A stretch of 64,000 nucleotides of DNA. It comes from Duganella sp. BJB480 (GTDB lineage: Bacteria > Pseudomonadota > Gammaproteobacteria > Burkholderiales > Burkholderiaceae_D). Each line of letters starts with the position of its first letter. Within the stretch, counting starts at the first letter, position 1. The position numbers were made by a program, and so were the translations under genes. Below are positions 8,375 through 17,070 of this stretch, in pieces. The stretch covers positions 62,001-126,000 of the forward strand of contig QVIN01000011.1 in assembly GCA_003416985.1 (NCBI GenBank), given 5' to 3'. Under the pieces are notes generated by a model. The model saw nothing but the letters and a program-made list of their open reading frames with translations. It made no database searches and was not told the origin of the DNA.

Positions 8375-11035
8375 TTACAGCTTGGCGCGCAGGCCCAGGT
8401 AGAAAGTGCGGCCGTTCGAGTAAAACGCACGCGGCTGGTCGGGCGTCTCCGCGTACATCTTGATGGTAGTGTTGGTCAGGTTCAGTGCGTCGAAGGTGAT
8501 GGTCAGCTGCTCGTTGATCTTGTAGTTCAACGAGGCGGCCAGGTTGCCCGCGCCCTTGACGTGCTGGCTGGCGCCGCGGTCCACGCCGGCCTTGTAGCTG
8601 GAGCGGTAGTTGTACGCCAGGCGCGCGCTGAACCTGGCGTCCTCGTAGAAGCCGGTGATGTTGTAGGTGCTCTTCGAGGAGTTCAGCAGCTCGCTGCCGT
8701 CGGCCAGCTTGCCGTCCGCGTAGGTGTAGTTGGCCAGCACGCCGAAGCTGTTGAACAGCGGCTGCTGGTAGCTCAGCTCCACGCCCTTGTTCTTGCCGCT
8801 GGTGGTGTACGGCGAGGTGATCTGGTACTCCGTCATCTTGCCCTGCTTGTTGTTGAAGAAGGTGCCCACGCTGCCGCCCTGCGCCACCACCGACACCAGG
8901 TCCATGTAGAACAGGCCGGCCGACAGCGAGGACTTCGGCGCGAAGTACCATTCGGCGCTCACTTCGGCGTTGTTGGAACGGACCGGATCGAGCTTGACGT
9001 TGCCGCCGGACGCGCTGAGCGCATCGTCGTTCAGCGACACCGAGCCGCCCAGCGCGCTGTAGTCGGGACGCGAGATCGCCCGCGCCAGCGCGCCGCGCAC
9101 CACCAGGTCCTGGTTCACGTCGACCTTGATGTTGGCGCTTGGCAGCACGTCGTTGTAGGTGCGCTCGAAGGTGGTCGGCGTGTAGTCGCCGAAGGCCGAG
9201 CCCTTGATCGGGTTGGTGCCGCCGGACAGGTTGACGATCGAAGTCTGCCTGGTGCGTACGCCGCGCAGGCCGACGTTGCCGCTCCAGCTGTCGCCGGCCA
9301 GGTTGGCCATGCCGTACAGCGCGGTGGTCTTCTCGTTGACCTTGAACTCGTCCTGCCAGTTGTGGCGCGCCACGAAGTCGATCACGCGGTTGCCCGGCAC
9401 CGCGCCCCAGGCGCCCAGCGCCGCGCCGTCGTAGCGGAAGTAGGCCGACGACAGGCCGCCGCCCAGGTTGGAGGCGAAGTCGCCCGGATACTGCTGGCCG
9501 CTCCAGGCCGGGCCGGGATTGCTGCCGCCCAGCGGGCCCAGCTTCGATTCCAGCGGGTGCTCGGCGCTGCGCTTGTGGTCGGTGGCGCGCACGCCGAACT
9601 TGACCGAGTCGAGCACGCCCTGGCTGATGCGCAGCTCGCCGTCCAGCTGGGCGTAGCGTTCCTTGTCGATCGACTGCGATTCGCCGCCGCCGGCCCAGGC
9701 TGTGCTGCCGGGCTTGGTGGTCACGCCGCCGGGGTAGGAGACGCTGGCCGGGCTCAGGCCGTTCAACTGGAAGGTCATGCCGCCGCTGACGTTGTTCTGG
9801 TAGTAGACGTCGCCGTGGTCCCAGCCCTCGCCGTGGGTCACGCCGGCCTTGCCGCTGAAGGTCAGGTCCTGCGTGGCGCGGTAGCGGAAGTTGAAGTCGA
9901 CGTAGTAGGCCTCGCCGCCGGCGTCCGGGCGGTAGATGTTGTCGACCTCGCCCGAGTTGCTGGCGAACGAGGCGCCGGTGATGGTGCCGCCCTTGGTGCT
10001 GACGTTGGTCGGCACCAGGTTGTCGCGGTTGAAGGAGTTGCCGGGCGCGGCCAGCCAGTTGGTGTTCTGGTGCGGCGCGTCCAGCTTGGAGTAGAAGCCG
10101 TTCAGGTCCAGCGTCAGCTCCTTCGACGGCTTGAACTCGGCGTCGAAGGCGCCGCCCTCACGCTTCTTCTTCTGCTCGAACAGCGAGGCGCCGATGAAGG
10201 TCGGCACGTACAGGCCGGCCAGCGCCGGGTTGGCCTTGGCGGCCGCGCTGTTCTTGCCCACCGTGACGTAGCCCAGCACTTCCTGGCCGTCGCGGCGCAC
10301 CGTGGTCTTTTCGGAGAAGGCCTGCACCAGCACGCCGGCGGTGTTGCTGTCGTTCTTCCACGCGAACAGGCCGGAGAACTGCGGCTCGGTCTTCTTGGCC
10401 AGGTCGTTGTACACCGCCTGCACCGACGCCTCCAGCGTCAGCGCCTTCTTGAATTCGAGCGGACGGCGGGTGATGACGTCGATCGCGCCGGACACGCCGC
10501 CCTCGACCAGGTCGGCGGTCTGCGACTTGTGCACCACGACCGAGCTGACCAGCTCGGAAGGCAGCAGCGAGAAGCTGCTGGAGCGGCCGACGTTGCCGCC
10601 GAACTGGTTCAGCACGAACCAGTCGCCGGTGCTGATGGCGTGGCCGTTGAACAGGGTTTGCTGCAGGGAGGGGCTGGTGCCGCGCAGGCTGACGCGGTCG
10701 TTCTCGCCGAAGCCGCCTTCGCCGCCGGCCGACGACTGGATGTTCACGCCGGGCAGGCGCTGGATGGCGTCGGCCACGTTCTTGTCGGGCATCTTGCCGA
10801 TGTCTTCGGCGGTCACCACCTCGACCACGGAATCGGCATTGCGTTTTTGCTTGAGCGATTGTTCCAGGGCGGCGCGGACGCCCGAGACGGTCACCACCGC
10901 CGGTGCGTCGCCGGCTTGGGTGGTCTGGGCCATCGCCGGCGTGGCGAAGGCGATCATCATGCCGACCGCCGCAGCGATCGGGGTCAGGCCGGTGCGGGCC
11001 GCTGTGCTGCTTGTTGCGTGCTGTTGAAACGTCAT
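8375..11035 (-). CDS. TonB-dependent receptor, TonB-Xanth-Caul (carbohydrate type)
   Basis: 886 residues with a signal peptide ending near ATPAMAQ. The plug has the hallmark of the Xanthomonas/Caulobacter subfamily: VSGVRAALEQSLKQKRNADSVV, then EDIGKMPDKNVADAIQRLPGVN, and LVEGGVSGAIDVITRRPLEF. The barrel ends in FYLGLRAKL. Receptors of this subfamily commonly import oligosaccharides or amino sugars. A divergently transcribed HutC-type GntR repressor 287 bp away is consistent with control by a sugar or sugar phosphate, but no catabolic enzymes are adjacent, so the substrate remains unknown. Confidence 0.92.
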   Translation of the reverse strand: MTFQQHATSSTAARTGLTPIAAAVGMMIAFATPAMAQTTQAGDAPAVVTVSGVRAALEQSLKQKRNADSVVEVVTAEDIGKMPDKNVADAIQRLPGVNIQSSAGGEGGFGENDRVSLRGTSPSLQQTLFNGHAISTGDWFVLNQFGGNVGRSSSFSLLPSELVSSVVVHKSQTADLVEGGVSGAIDVITRRPLEFKKALTLEASVQAVYNDLAKKTEPQFSGLFAWKNDSNTAGVLVQAFSEKTTVRRDGQEVLGYVTVGKNSAAAKANPALAGLYVPTFIGASLFEQKKKREGGAFDAEFKPSKELTLDLNGFYSKLDAPHQNTNWLAAPGNSFNRDNLVPTNVSTKGGTITGASFASNSGEVDNIYRPDAGGEAYYVDFNFRYRATQDLTFSGKAGVTHGEGWDHGDVYYQNNVSGGMTFQLNGLSPASVSYPGGVTTKPGSTAWAGGGESQSIDKERYAQLDGELRISQGVLDSVKFGVRATDHKRSAEHPLESKLGPLGGSNPGPAWSGQQYPGDFASNLGGGLSSAYFRYDGAALGAWGAVPGNRVIDFVARHNWQDEFKVNEKTTALYGMANLAGDSWSGNVGLRGVRTRQTSIVNLSGGTNPIKGSAFGDYTPTTFERTYNDVLPSANIKVDVNQDLVVRGALARAISRPDYSALGGSVSLNDDALSASGGNVKLDPVRSNNAEVSAEWYFAPKSSLSAGLFYMDLVSVVAQGGSVGTFFNNKQGKMTEYQITSPYTTSGKNKGVELSYQQPLFNSFGVLANYTYADGKLADGSELLNSSKSTYNITGFYEDARFSARLAYNYRSSYKAGVDRGASQHVKGAGNLAASLNYKINEQLTITFDALNLTNTTIKMYAETPDQPRAFYSNGRTFYLGLRAKL

Positions 11036-11280
11036 TGCAAATCTCCAGTATGGCCCATGTGGACCTGTTCACTTCTTGTGACGATGAATCTCTCGCAAGA
11101 TTCCCCCTTGCAAACCAAACAACAAAACCAGTTCGATGCCAATATACTGTAAACAATGATACCAAAGCGCTACCAGTTGCAAAAAAATATAGTGATGTGG
11201 TGTTTTTTAGACAAAAAATGGCTTAATATTCACCTGTTTGGTGCAAAATATTGAAATTACATCAAGATTATGTCGAAATT

Positions 11281-11300
11281 TTGGTACTAAATTGGTACTA
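11281..11300. promoter_or_regulatory. Direct repeat TTGGTACTA, candidate GntR operator
   Basis: Two copies of TTGGTACTA (11281-11289 and 11292-11300) are spaced by 11 bases start to start, one DNA turn, and sit about 25 bp upstream of the GntR start codon. A related inverted element (GATACCAA, 11158-11165) lies nearer the divergent TonB receptor. The whole 11036-11322 gap is AT-rich and holds both divergent promoters. The operator role is inference. Confidence 0.4.
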
Positions 11301-11322
11301 TACTGTGGCGGAGGGGTATCGT

Positions 11323-12066
11323 ATGATGACGTTGACCAACATCGTGAAGGTGCTTGGCGAGAGCAGCAGCCTGCCGCTGTATCACCAGTTGCAGCGCGCC
11401 TTGCGCGAGGCCATCGCCCAGCGCGTGCTGCTGCCGGACGACGCGCTGCCGCCCGAGCGCAAGCTGGCCAGCGACCTGAACGTGTCGCGGCTGACGGTGC
11501 GCAAGGCGCTCGACGGGCTGGTGGCGGAGGGCTTGCTGGTGCGGCGCCCCGGCTCGGGCAACTTCATCAACCACAGCCGCATCGAGCAGAATTTTTCCAA
11601 GCTCAGTTCATTTTCCGAGGACATGCGCGCGCGCGGGCGCCAGCCCGGCAGCACCTGGCTGCACCGCGCCAGCGGCATCGCCACCTGCGAGGAGGCGGTG
11701 CGGCTGCGCCTGAGTCCGGGCGAGGCGGTATATCGCTTCCACCGCGTCCGCTACGCCGACGGCACGCCGATGTGCGTGGAATACGCGACCGTGCCGGGCG
11801 GTTGCCTGCCGTCGCTGGAGGCGGTGGATAAATCGATGTACGAGGCGCTGAACCGCTGCGGCAACCGGCCGGTGCGGGCGCTGCAGCGGTTGTCGGCGCT
11901 GCTGCTCGACGCCGAGCAGGCGCGCCTGCTGGACGCCAGCGAGGCCGATGCGGGCCTGGCGGTCGAACGGCTGGGCTTCCTGGCCGACGGCCGGGTGGTG
12001 GAGTTTTGCCGCTCGTATTTTCGCGGCGACGCCTACGACTTCGTGGCGGAGCTCAGCTCGGTCTGA
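11323..12066 (+). CDS. GntR family (HutC/UTRA) transcriptional regulator
   Basis: 247 residues from the ATG preceded by GGAGGGG; an in-frame ATG at 11251 lacks a ribosome site and precedes the likely operator. Residues about 16-80 form the winged helix (LPLYHQLQRALREAIAQRVLLPDDALPPERKLASDLNVSRLTVRKAL and RRPGSGNFI). Residues about 95-245 form a UTRA effector-binding domain (EDMRARGRQPGS, EAVYRFHRVRYADGTPMCVEYATVP). HutC-type regulators usually bind sugar phosphates or amino acid derivatives. Its position opposite a carbohydrate-type TonB receptor suggests it represses that gene and itself. Its end overlaps the convergent hydrolase gene by 34 bp. Confidence 0.9.
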   Translation: MMTLTNIVKVLGESSSLPLYHQLQRALREAIAQRVLLPDDALPPERKLASDLNVSRLTVRKALDGLVAEGLLVRRPGSGNFINHSRIEQNFSKLSSFSEDMRARGRQPGSTWLHRASGIATCEEAVRLRLSPGEAVYRFHRVRYADGTPMCVEYATVPGGCLPSLEAVDKSMYEALNRCGNRPVRALQRLSALLLDAEQARLLDASEADAGLAVERLGFLADGRVVEFCRSYFRGDAYDFVAELSSV

Positions 12067-12902
12067 AACCAGGCCAGCGCCTCTTCCCACAGCGGCTGCG
12101 CCTGGGCCTTGAAGTAGCCCATGTGGCCGATGGGGCCGAAGCCGGCCCGCGCCGGATCGATGTCGACGGCGGTGACGGCGGCGTTGCGGTAGCCGGCCAT
12201 GAAGGCGTCGCGCGAGGCCGGGCCGGCCCACAGGTCGTCCACCGAGTTGGCCGCCAGCACCGGCATGCGCACCCGGTCGTAGCTGTCGCGGATGCCGCTC
12301 ATCGCCGGATCGTCGAAGAAGTAGTGCGGGTAGCGGCACCAGCGTTTCCACTGGTGGTAGACGGTCAGCGGCAGGTCCTCGCCCATGCCCAGCTTGCTCC
12401 ACGCCAGATAACCCTTCCAGCGCGTCAGCAGCGGGCCGAACAGGTTCCAGGTGAGCCAGACCTTGGCGCGCTCCAGCGGCGGCATCCAGCCGTGCCAGCC
12501 GGCGCTGACGCCGAACAGGTAGCAGGCCGCGACCTTGTGCTGGTTGGGCAGCAGCCCCAGCGCGTGGCCGCCGTAGGAATGGCCGACCAGCAGCAGCGGC
12601 AGTTCGTCGCTGTCCATGTGCTCGACGGCGGCGGCCAGGTCGAGCCGGCCCCAGTCCAGGAGGTCCACCTCGAAGCCCTTGAGCGTGGCCGGGCGCGACA
12701 GGCCGATGCCGCGGTAGTCCAGCGTCAGCACGCGGTAGCCGCGCGCGGCCGCGAACTCGGCGAAGCGGCGGTAGAAGCCCTGCGGCACGCCGGTGGCGCT
12801 GGCCACGACCAGGTGGGCGTGCGGCTCGCCGGCGGCGGGATAGAGCGTGGCGACGACCGGGTAGCCGTCGGCGGCCTCGAGGGTGATCACTTGCTTGGTC
12901 AT
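12033..12902 (-). CDS. Alpha/beta hydrolase
   Basis: 289 residues from the ATG of MTKQVITLEAADG, preceded by GGAGA at good spacing; an alternative ATG four codons earlier is less well placed. The nucleophile elbow GHSYGG puts the catalytic serine at about residue 109. LDYRGIGLSR and a late GPIGHMGYF segment supply the oxyanion and histidine regions. The region DSYDRVRMPVLAANSVDDLWAGPASRDAF is where the catalytic acid is expected. The protein resembles YheT/serine-aminopeptidase-like hydrolases of unknown substrate. It is read after the fRMsr gene with a 42-bp gap, and overlaps the GntR gene tail-to-tail. Confidence 0.87.
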   Translation of the reverse strand: MTKQVITLEAADGYPVVATLYPAAGEPHAHLVVASATGVPQGFYRRFAEFAAARGYRVLTLDYRGIGLSRPATLKGFEVDLLDWGRLDLAAAVEHMDSDELPLLLVGHSYGGHALGLLPNQHKVAACYLFGVSAGWHGWMPPLERAKVWLTWNLFGPLLTRWKGYLAWSKLGMGEDLPLTVYHQWKRWCRYPHYFFDDPAMSGIRDSYDRVRMPVLAANSVDDLWAGPASRDAFMAGYRNAAVTAVDIDPARAGFGPIGHMGYFKAQAQPLWEEALAWFQTELSSATKS

Positions 12903-12944
12903 GGTGGTCTCCATGGGGGCGCTGGTCCTCTCGGGCCGGCCCGC

Positions 12945-13451
12945 TTAGGCCAGCGTGGCTTCGAGGATCTTGACCAGCGCCTCGATGCCGTCGGCGTCGG
13001 TCTGGTCGAAGCGGTTCGGCAGAGGGCTGTCGAGGTCGAACACGCCGACGATCGCGCCGTCGGCGCCGCGCACCGGCACCACCAGCTCGGAGCGCGAGTT
13101 GACGTCGCAGGCGATGTGGCCGGGGAAGGCGTGCACGTCCGGCACGACGATGGACTTGCCCTCCACCACGGTGGTGCCGCAGACGCCGCGGCCTTTCTTG
13201 ATGCGGATGCAGGCCGGCTTGCCCTGGAACGGTCCGAGCACCAGTTCCTCGCCCTTGAGGAAGTAGAAGCCGGCCCAGTTCAGGCCCGGCATGCTGTTGA
13301 AGACCAGCGAGCTGAAGTTGGCGGTGTTGGCGATCAAATCGCTTTCGCCGTGGACCAGGCCGGTCAGTTGCGAGCGCAGGTCGTCGAACATGGCGCGCTT
13401 GGCTTCGGGAGTGTCGGTGCCGTAGGCGGTGTCGCTGAGGGTGAAAGTCAT
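12945..13451 (-). CDS. msrC: GAF-domain free methionine-(R)-sulfoxide reductase
   Basis: 168 residues forming a single GAF domain. The three cysteines of the fRMsr family are present at 81 (GKPACIRI), 91 (GRGVCGTT) and 115 (GHIACDVNSRSE); in characterised members the third acts as the nucleophile and the others resolve the disulfide. The surrounding LNWAGFYFL and ELVVPV stretches are also typical. The enzyme reduces free methionine-R-sulfoxide in the cytoplasm using thioredoxin. Signs of regulation are not visible. The gene lies in a same-strand run with a LysR gene upstream and a hydrolase downstream. Confidence 0.92.
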   Translation of the reverse strand: MTFTLSDTAYGTDTPEAKRAMFDDLRSQLTGLVHGESDLIANTANFSSLVFNSMPGLNWAGFYFLKGEELVLGPFQGKPACIRIKKGRGVCGTTVVEGKSIVVPDVHAFPGHIACDVNSRSELVVPVRGADGAIVGVFDLDSPLPNRFDQTDADGIEALVKILEATLA

Positions 13452-13518
13452 GATGTCTTTGGATGGAAAAATGAGCCAGGACGGTATGGTAGCCGTTTCC
13501 GCGCCCGGGCGCAGCGCT

Positions 13519-14400
13519 TCAACCCAGCGTCTCGGCCGCCAGGCGCCGCAGCAGGGCCTCGGCCGGGTGGCCGCCGGCGACGATCAGGCCCAGGCCGGCG
13601 GCCAGCTCGTCGCCCTCCTTGAGCTTGCGGTAGGCCACGCCCGTCCGGCTGATCGCCGCGAACGAGGTGGGCAGCAGCGCCATGCCCTTGCCGGCCGCGA
13701 CGTCGCTGAGCAGCACGTGATGGTCGTGCGGCTCCAGCAGGAAGCGCGGCGCGAAGCCGTGCTTGCGGAACACGGCGTGGCTGTGGTCGAAGAAGGCCGG
13801 CTGGCGCGCCCGCTCGAACCAGTACACCGGCTGGTCCTGCAGATCGGCCAGCGACAGGCTGCGGCGCCTGGCCAGCGGGTGGCGGCTCGACAGCGCGACC
13901 AGCGTCGGCTGCTTGCCCAGCGGCTGCACCGGCAGGTCGAAGGTCTTGGTCGGCAGCGCGATGATGGCCGCGTCCAGCCGCCGCGCGCGCAGGCGGGCGA
14001 CCAGCCGCGGCGAGCTGTCGAACACCGTCTCCAGCGCGCCGCCGCCGAGCGCGGCCGGAATGCCGTCGGTGAAGGCGCGGTACAGGTCGGATTCCATCGA
14101 CGACGTCATGCCCAGCCGCAGCCGCATGGCCGGCTGGCGCGTTTGCAGCGCCTGCTCGGCCTCGTCCAGCAGGGCCAGGATGCGCAGCGCGCGCGGCAGC
14201 AGCTCGGCGGCGGCCGGCGTCAGCGCCACGTGCTGCGTGTCGCGCTCGAACAGCTTGACGCCCAGCCGCTCCTCCAGCTGGCGCACGGCGCGGCTCAGCG
14301 GCGGCTGCGTCATGTGCAGCTGCTCGGCGGCCTGGCGGAAGTTCAGGCACTGGGCCACGGCCACGAACATTTGCAATGCATGGGTATCGAGTGTTCTCAT
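13519..14400 (-). CDS. LysR family transcriptional regulator
   Basis: 293 residues. The N-terminal 60 residues form the LysR helix-turn-helix (FVAVAQCLNFRQAAEQLHMTQPPLSRAVRQLEERLGVKLFER), followed by a linker helix and a periplasmic-binding-protein-like effector domain (LRLGMTSSMESDLYRAF to the end). It is divergent from the aldo/keto reductase gene with an 89-bp shared intergenic region, the usual arrangement for a LysR regulator and its target. The effector is unknown. Confidence 0.92.
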   Translation of the reverse strand: MRTLDTHALQMFVAVAQCLNFRQAAEQLHMTQPPLSRAVRQLEERLGVKLFERDTQHVALTPAAAELLPRALRILALLDEAEQALQTRQPAMRLRLGMTSSMESDLYRAFTDGIPAALGGGALETVFDSSPRLVARLRARRLDAAIIALPTKTFDLPVQPLGKQPTLVALSSRHPLARRRSLSLADLQDQPVYWFERARQPAFFDHSHAVFRKHGFAPRFLLEPHDHHVLLSDVAAGKGMALLPTSFAAISRTGVAYRKLKEGDELAAGLGLIVAGGHPAEALLRRLAAETLG

Positions 14401-14489
14401 GATACTGAAAAGGTATCACGATTTCGCACATTCCGCACGCCGCCCGCGCCGGCTAGACTCGGCGCCATCAACCAACAACGGAGGTCGGC

Positions 14490-15443
14490 ATGAAGAAATT
14501 ATCGTTATCGGGTATCGGTCTGGGCTGCATGGGCATGTCGGAATTCTACGGCGCCACCGACGAGGCGCAGTCGCTGGCGACGCTGGAGGCCGCGTACGAG
14601 GCTGGCGTCACGCTGTACGATACGGCGGATTCCTACGGCGCCGGCCACAACGAGGAGCTGCTGGGCCGCTTCCTGCAGGGCAAGCGCGAGCATGTGACGC
14701 TGGCCACCAAGTTCGGCCTGGTGCGCAAGGCCGGCAACTACGAGCGCCGCATCGACAATTCGCCGGCCTACATCCGCGAGGCGTGCGAGGCCTCGCTGCG
14801 CCGGCTGAACATCGAGCATATCGATTTATACTATATGCACCGTTTGAACCTGGCCGAGACGCCGCTGGAGGAATCGATGGAGGCGCTGGCGCGCCTGGTC
14901 CGCGAGGGCAAGATCGGCGCCGTCGGCCTGTGCGAAGTGTCGCCGGCCACCTTGCGGCGCGCCGCCGCCGTGCATCCGGTGGCCGCAGTGCAAAGCGAAT
15001 ACTCGCTGTGGACGCGCGACCCGGAGGACGGCGTGCTGCAGGCCTGCCGCGAGGTGGGCGCCGCGTTCTGCGCCTACAGCCCGCTGGGTCGCGGCTTCTT
15101 GACCGGTAAGGTGTTGCCGCTGGAGGAGGGCGACTTCCGCAAGTTCAGCCCGCGCTTCGCCGAGGACAACATGGCGGCCAACCAGCGCATCGTCGACATC
15201 GTGCGCGAGCTCGCCGCCGCCAAGGGCTGCACGCCGGCCCAGCTGGCGCTGGCGTGGCTGCTGGCGCAGGACGTGGTGCCCATCCCCGGCACCAAGCGCA
15301 TCCCCTACCTGCTGGAGAACCTGGGCGCGCTGCAGGTGCGGCTGAGCGGCGCGGAGCTGGCGCGCATCGGCGCGGCGCTGCCGCCCGGCATGGCGGCCGG
15401 CGAACGCTATCCGCAGGAAGGCATGAAAGGCCTCAACTCCTAG
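14490..15443 (+). CDS. Aldo/keto reductase
   Basis: 317 residues, ATG preceded by GGAGGT. The AKR catalytic tetrad is complete: Asp44 and Tyr49 in DTADSYG, Lys74 in LATKFG, His117 in YYMHR. The C-terminal part carries VPIPGTKRIPYLLENLGAL, the NADPH-binding segment with its Lys/Arg pair. It belongs to the YhdN/YajO-like group (AKR13-type) that reduces assorted aldehydes with NADPH. Divergent LysR regulator suggests inducible expression; the physiological substrate cannot be told from sequence. Confidence 0.92.
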   Translation: MKKLSLSGIGLGCMGMSEFYGATDEAQSLATLEAAYEAGVTLYDTADSYGAGHNEELLGRFLQGKREHVTLATKFGLVRKAGNYERRIDNSPAYIREACEASLRRLNIEHIDLYYMHRLNLAETPLEESMEALARLVREGKIGAVGLCEVSPATLRRAAAVHPVAAVQSEYSLWTRDPEDGVLQACREVGAAFCAYSPLGRGFLTGKVLPLEEGDFRKFSPRFAEDNMAANQRIVDIVRELAAAKGCTPAQLALAWLLAQDVVPIPGTKRIPYLLENLGALQVRLSGAELARIGAALPPGMAAGERYPQEGMKGLNS

Positions 15444-15580
15444 CCGTTTTCCGTGACTGTCCTACGCTCGTTCTAGGCAGCCTCCGATGGCGCGCGCGCG
15501 CCGCTCGCGATACTCTGGAGGGCAGTGCGTTGCGGCCGGTACGGCGCGCGTGTTTGTTGACCATCGAAAATGGATTACAT

Positions 15581-15787
15581 ATGTCGACCAGAAAAAAGAA
15601 CGCCGTCCTACCGCGTCAGGGGAAACAGAGCACATCGTCCAAGGGAGAAAACGCAGTGCCGTACGGGCCGCCAAGGCTGTCGCCGGAAATCGAGGCGATG
15701 CTGATGGTGGGCGAGGAACACGTCATCATCAATCAGGAGGTGAACCACAACAACGGCTTCATGGCGGAACTGATCGATTCCATCTGA
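15581..15787 (+). CDS. Small hypothetical protein
   Basis: 68 residues starting MSTRKKNAVLPRQGKQ. A basic, disordered N-terminal third precedes a segment PYGPPRLSPEIEAMLMVGEEHVI and an acidic amphipathic end (NHNNGFMAELIDSI). No signal peptide, membrane segment or known motif is visible. No clear ribosome site precedes the ATG, so the start and even the gene are moderately supported; the codon usage looks coding and the next gene is a stress protein. Confidence 0.5.
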   Translation: MSTRKKNAVLPRQGKQSTSSKGENAVPYGPPRLSPEIEAMLMVGEEHVIINQEVNHNNGFMAELIDSI

Positions 15788-15958
15788 ACGGCGGCGCACG
15801 TGTGAGGGACATTCAGTTAGCCATGCCTACCGGTACACGGAATGGTCCTACGCGGCTGCCTGCACGCGTCCTATATTGTGTGGCTGGGCCGTGAACTACG
15901 ATGGCTGCTCCTGTGCGACAAGCAGGATCGGACAGCAGTAGAACTCAAGGAGACTATC

Positions 15959-16309
15959 ATGGCCACATCCAATCAGGACCACGACCAGGGCGGCAAGCAG
16001 GGCGATAAATCCGGCAGCCAGCAGAAGGACACCAGCAAGCGCGGCTTCGCTTCCATGGACCCGGAACAGCAACGTGAGATCGCGGCGGAAGGCGGCCGCG
16101 CGGCCCACGAGAAAGGCACGGCGCACGAATTCACTTCGGAGGAGGCGCGCCGGGCCGGCAGCATGAGCCACAAGAACGACACCCGCAGCAGCCAGAGCAG
16201 CACGCCCGCATCGTCCAAGGGCGGCAAGGAGGACGAGGAGGACGGCAAGGGCGGCCGCAGCGGTTCCAGCCGCTCGGGATCGTCGGGCAGCTCGGGCTCC
16301 AAGTCCTAG
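15959..16309 (+). CDS. KGG/YciG-type stress-induced protein
   Basis: 116 residues, ATG preceded by AAGGAG. The middle contains one full KGG-type motif (KRGFASMDPEQQREIAAEGGRAAHEKGTAHEF), followed by SEEARRAGSMSHKN, the second half-repeat of the YciG family. The N-terminus is Gln/Asp/Gly-rich and the tail is a Ser/Gly/Lys-rich low-complexity run, so the protein is likely largely disordered. YciG relatives belong to general stress regulons and affect motility and heat or acid tolerance. Starts further upstream in frame are not supported by a ribosome site. Confidence 0.85.
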   Translation: MATSNQDHDQGGKQGDKSGSQQKDTSKRGFASMDPEQQREIAAEGGRAAHEKGTAHEFTSEEARRAGSMSHKNDTRSSQSSTPASSKGGKEDEEDGKGGRSGSSRSGSSGSSGSKS

Positions 16310-16344
16310 GCGTGCCGGGCGCGTAAGCGCCGGCAGTTCAACAA

Positions 16345-16394
16345 CCCGCGGCACCGGACGCGTTTGCAGCGCGCCTGGTGCCGGCGGGCTTTTT
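16345..16394 (+). terminator. Intrinsic terminator after the KGG protein
   Basis: CCCGCGGCACCGG pairs imperfectly (one bulge, one mismatch) with CCTGGTGCCGGCGGG, followed directly by CTTTTT. It lies 36 bp past the KGG stop codon and just before the convergent gene. Confidence 0.65.
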
Positions 16395-16407
16395 GCGCGC
16401 GCGAGGA

Positions 16408-16905
16408 TCACAGGCAGATCGTCGTGTGCCGGCCCATCTGCAGCGGCGTGCGGCCGCTGATGGCTGTGCGGGCCAGCTGCAACAGCTGCTTCATCTTGCC
16501 GGCGCCGGCGTCCCAGTACTCGGCGGTCTGCACGCGCACCCGTATCAGCGCCAGGTGCGGATCATCCAGGCCGCCGGGAAACCAGCCGCGCACCGTCGGG
16601 TGCCACAGCTCGCGCGCCTTGGCGCGGTCCTTCAACATGCAGGCGTGGCCGGACACCGACAGGTACAGGTTCTCCTTCGGATTGGAAAAACTGATGTTGA
16701 CGTCGGGGTGCCGCTGCAGGTCGGCGGTGAAGTCGGCGTCGTCCGCCGTGAAGAACCAGAGATTGCCTTCGTTGTCGATCTGCTGCGTGGGCAGCGGGCG
16801 GCAGGTGAGCACGTTCTGGTCGCCGGAGGTGGTGAACATGCCGACCGGCACATCCTTGATCCGCGCCGCGAGGGCGTGGATCTGTTCCTGATTGTAGAGC
16901 GGCAT
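16408..16905 (-). CDS. Pyridoxamine 5'-phosphate oxidase-like general stress protein
   Basis: 165 residues from the ATG preceded by GGAGGCGC. The protein has the split-barrel flavin-binding pattern of the general stress protein 26 group: VPVGMFTTSGDQNVLTCRPLPTQQID, LWFFTADDADFTADLQRHPDVNISFSNP and YLSVSGHACML, then WFPGGLDDPHLALIRVRVQTAEYWD. Family members bind FMN or FAD and occur in stress regulons; catalysis is unproven. It converges on the KGG stress gene, which fits a general stress locus. Confidence 0.88.
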   Translation of the reverse strand: MPLYNQEQIHALAARIKDVPVGMFTTSGDQNVLTCRPLPTQQIDNEGNLWFFTADDADFTADLQRHPDVNISFSNPKENLYLSVSGHACMLKDRAKARELWHPTVRGWFPGGLDDPHLALIRVRVQTAEYWDAGAGKMKQLLQLARTAISGRTPLQMGRHTTICL

Positions 16906-17010
16906 GATGCGCCTCCATGATAGTGGACGGTTCCCCCACCATAGCCGTCCCCGCGCGGGCGCACCGTGCGTGACTTCACGTTGTTTTACATTAGCGATAC
17001 ATGCTGGCAA

Positions 17011-17039
17011 TTGACTTTGCAAATGATAATCATTATCAT
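17011..17039 (+). promoter_or_regulatory. Sigma70 promoter with overlapping Fur box
   Basis: TTGACT (17011-17016), a 17-base spacer and TATCAT (17034-17039) form a good promoter. A Fur box at 17019-17037 (GCAAATGATAATCATTATC) matches 17 of 19 positions of the classical consensus and fills the spacer and -10, so iron-bound Fur would block RNA polymerase. The operon at 17071-21471 begins 32 bp downstream. Confidence 0.92.
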
Positions 17040-17070
17040 CTAAAATTATTCCAACGAAGAAGGACAGTCC

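Noticed and set aside
8561..11152. An 863-codon plus-strand frame opposite the second TonB receptor
   Set aside because: Antisense shadow; no start signal and composition typical of a mirror frame.
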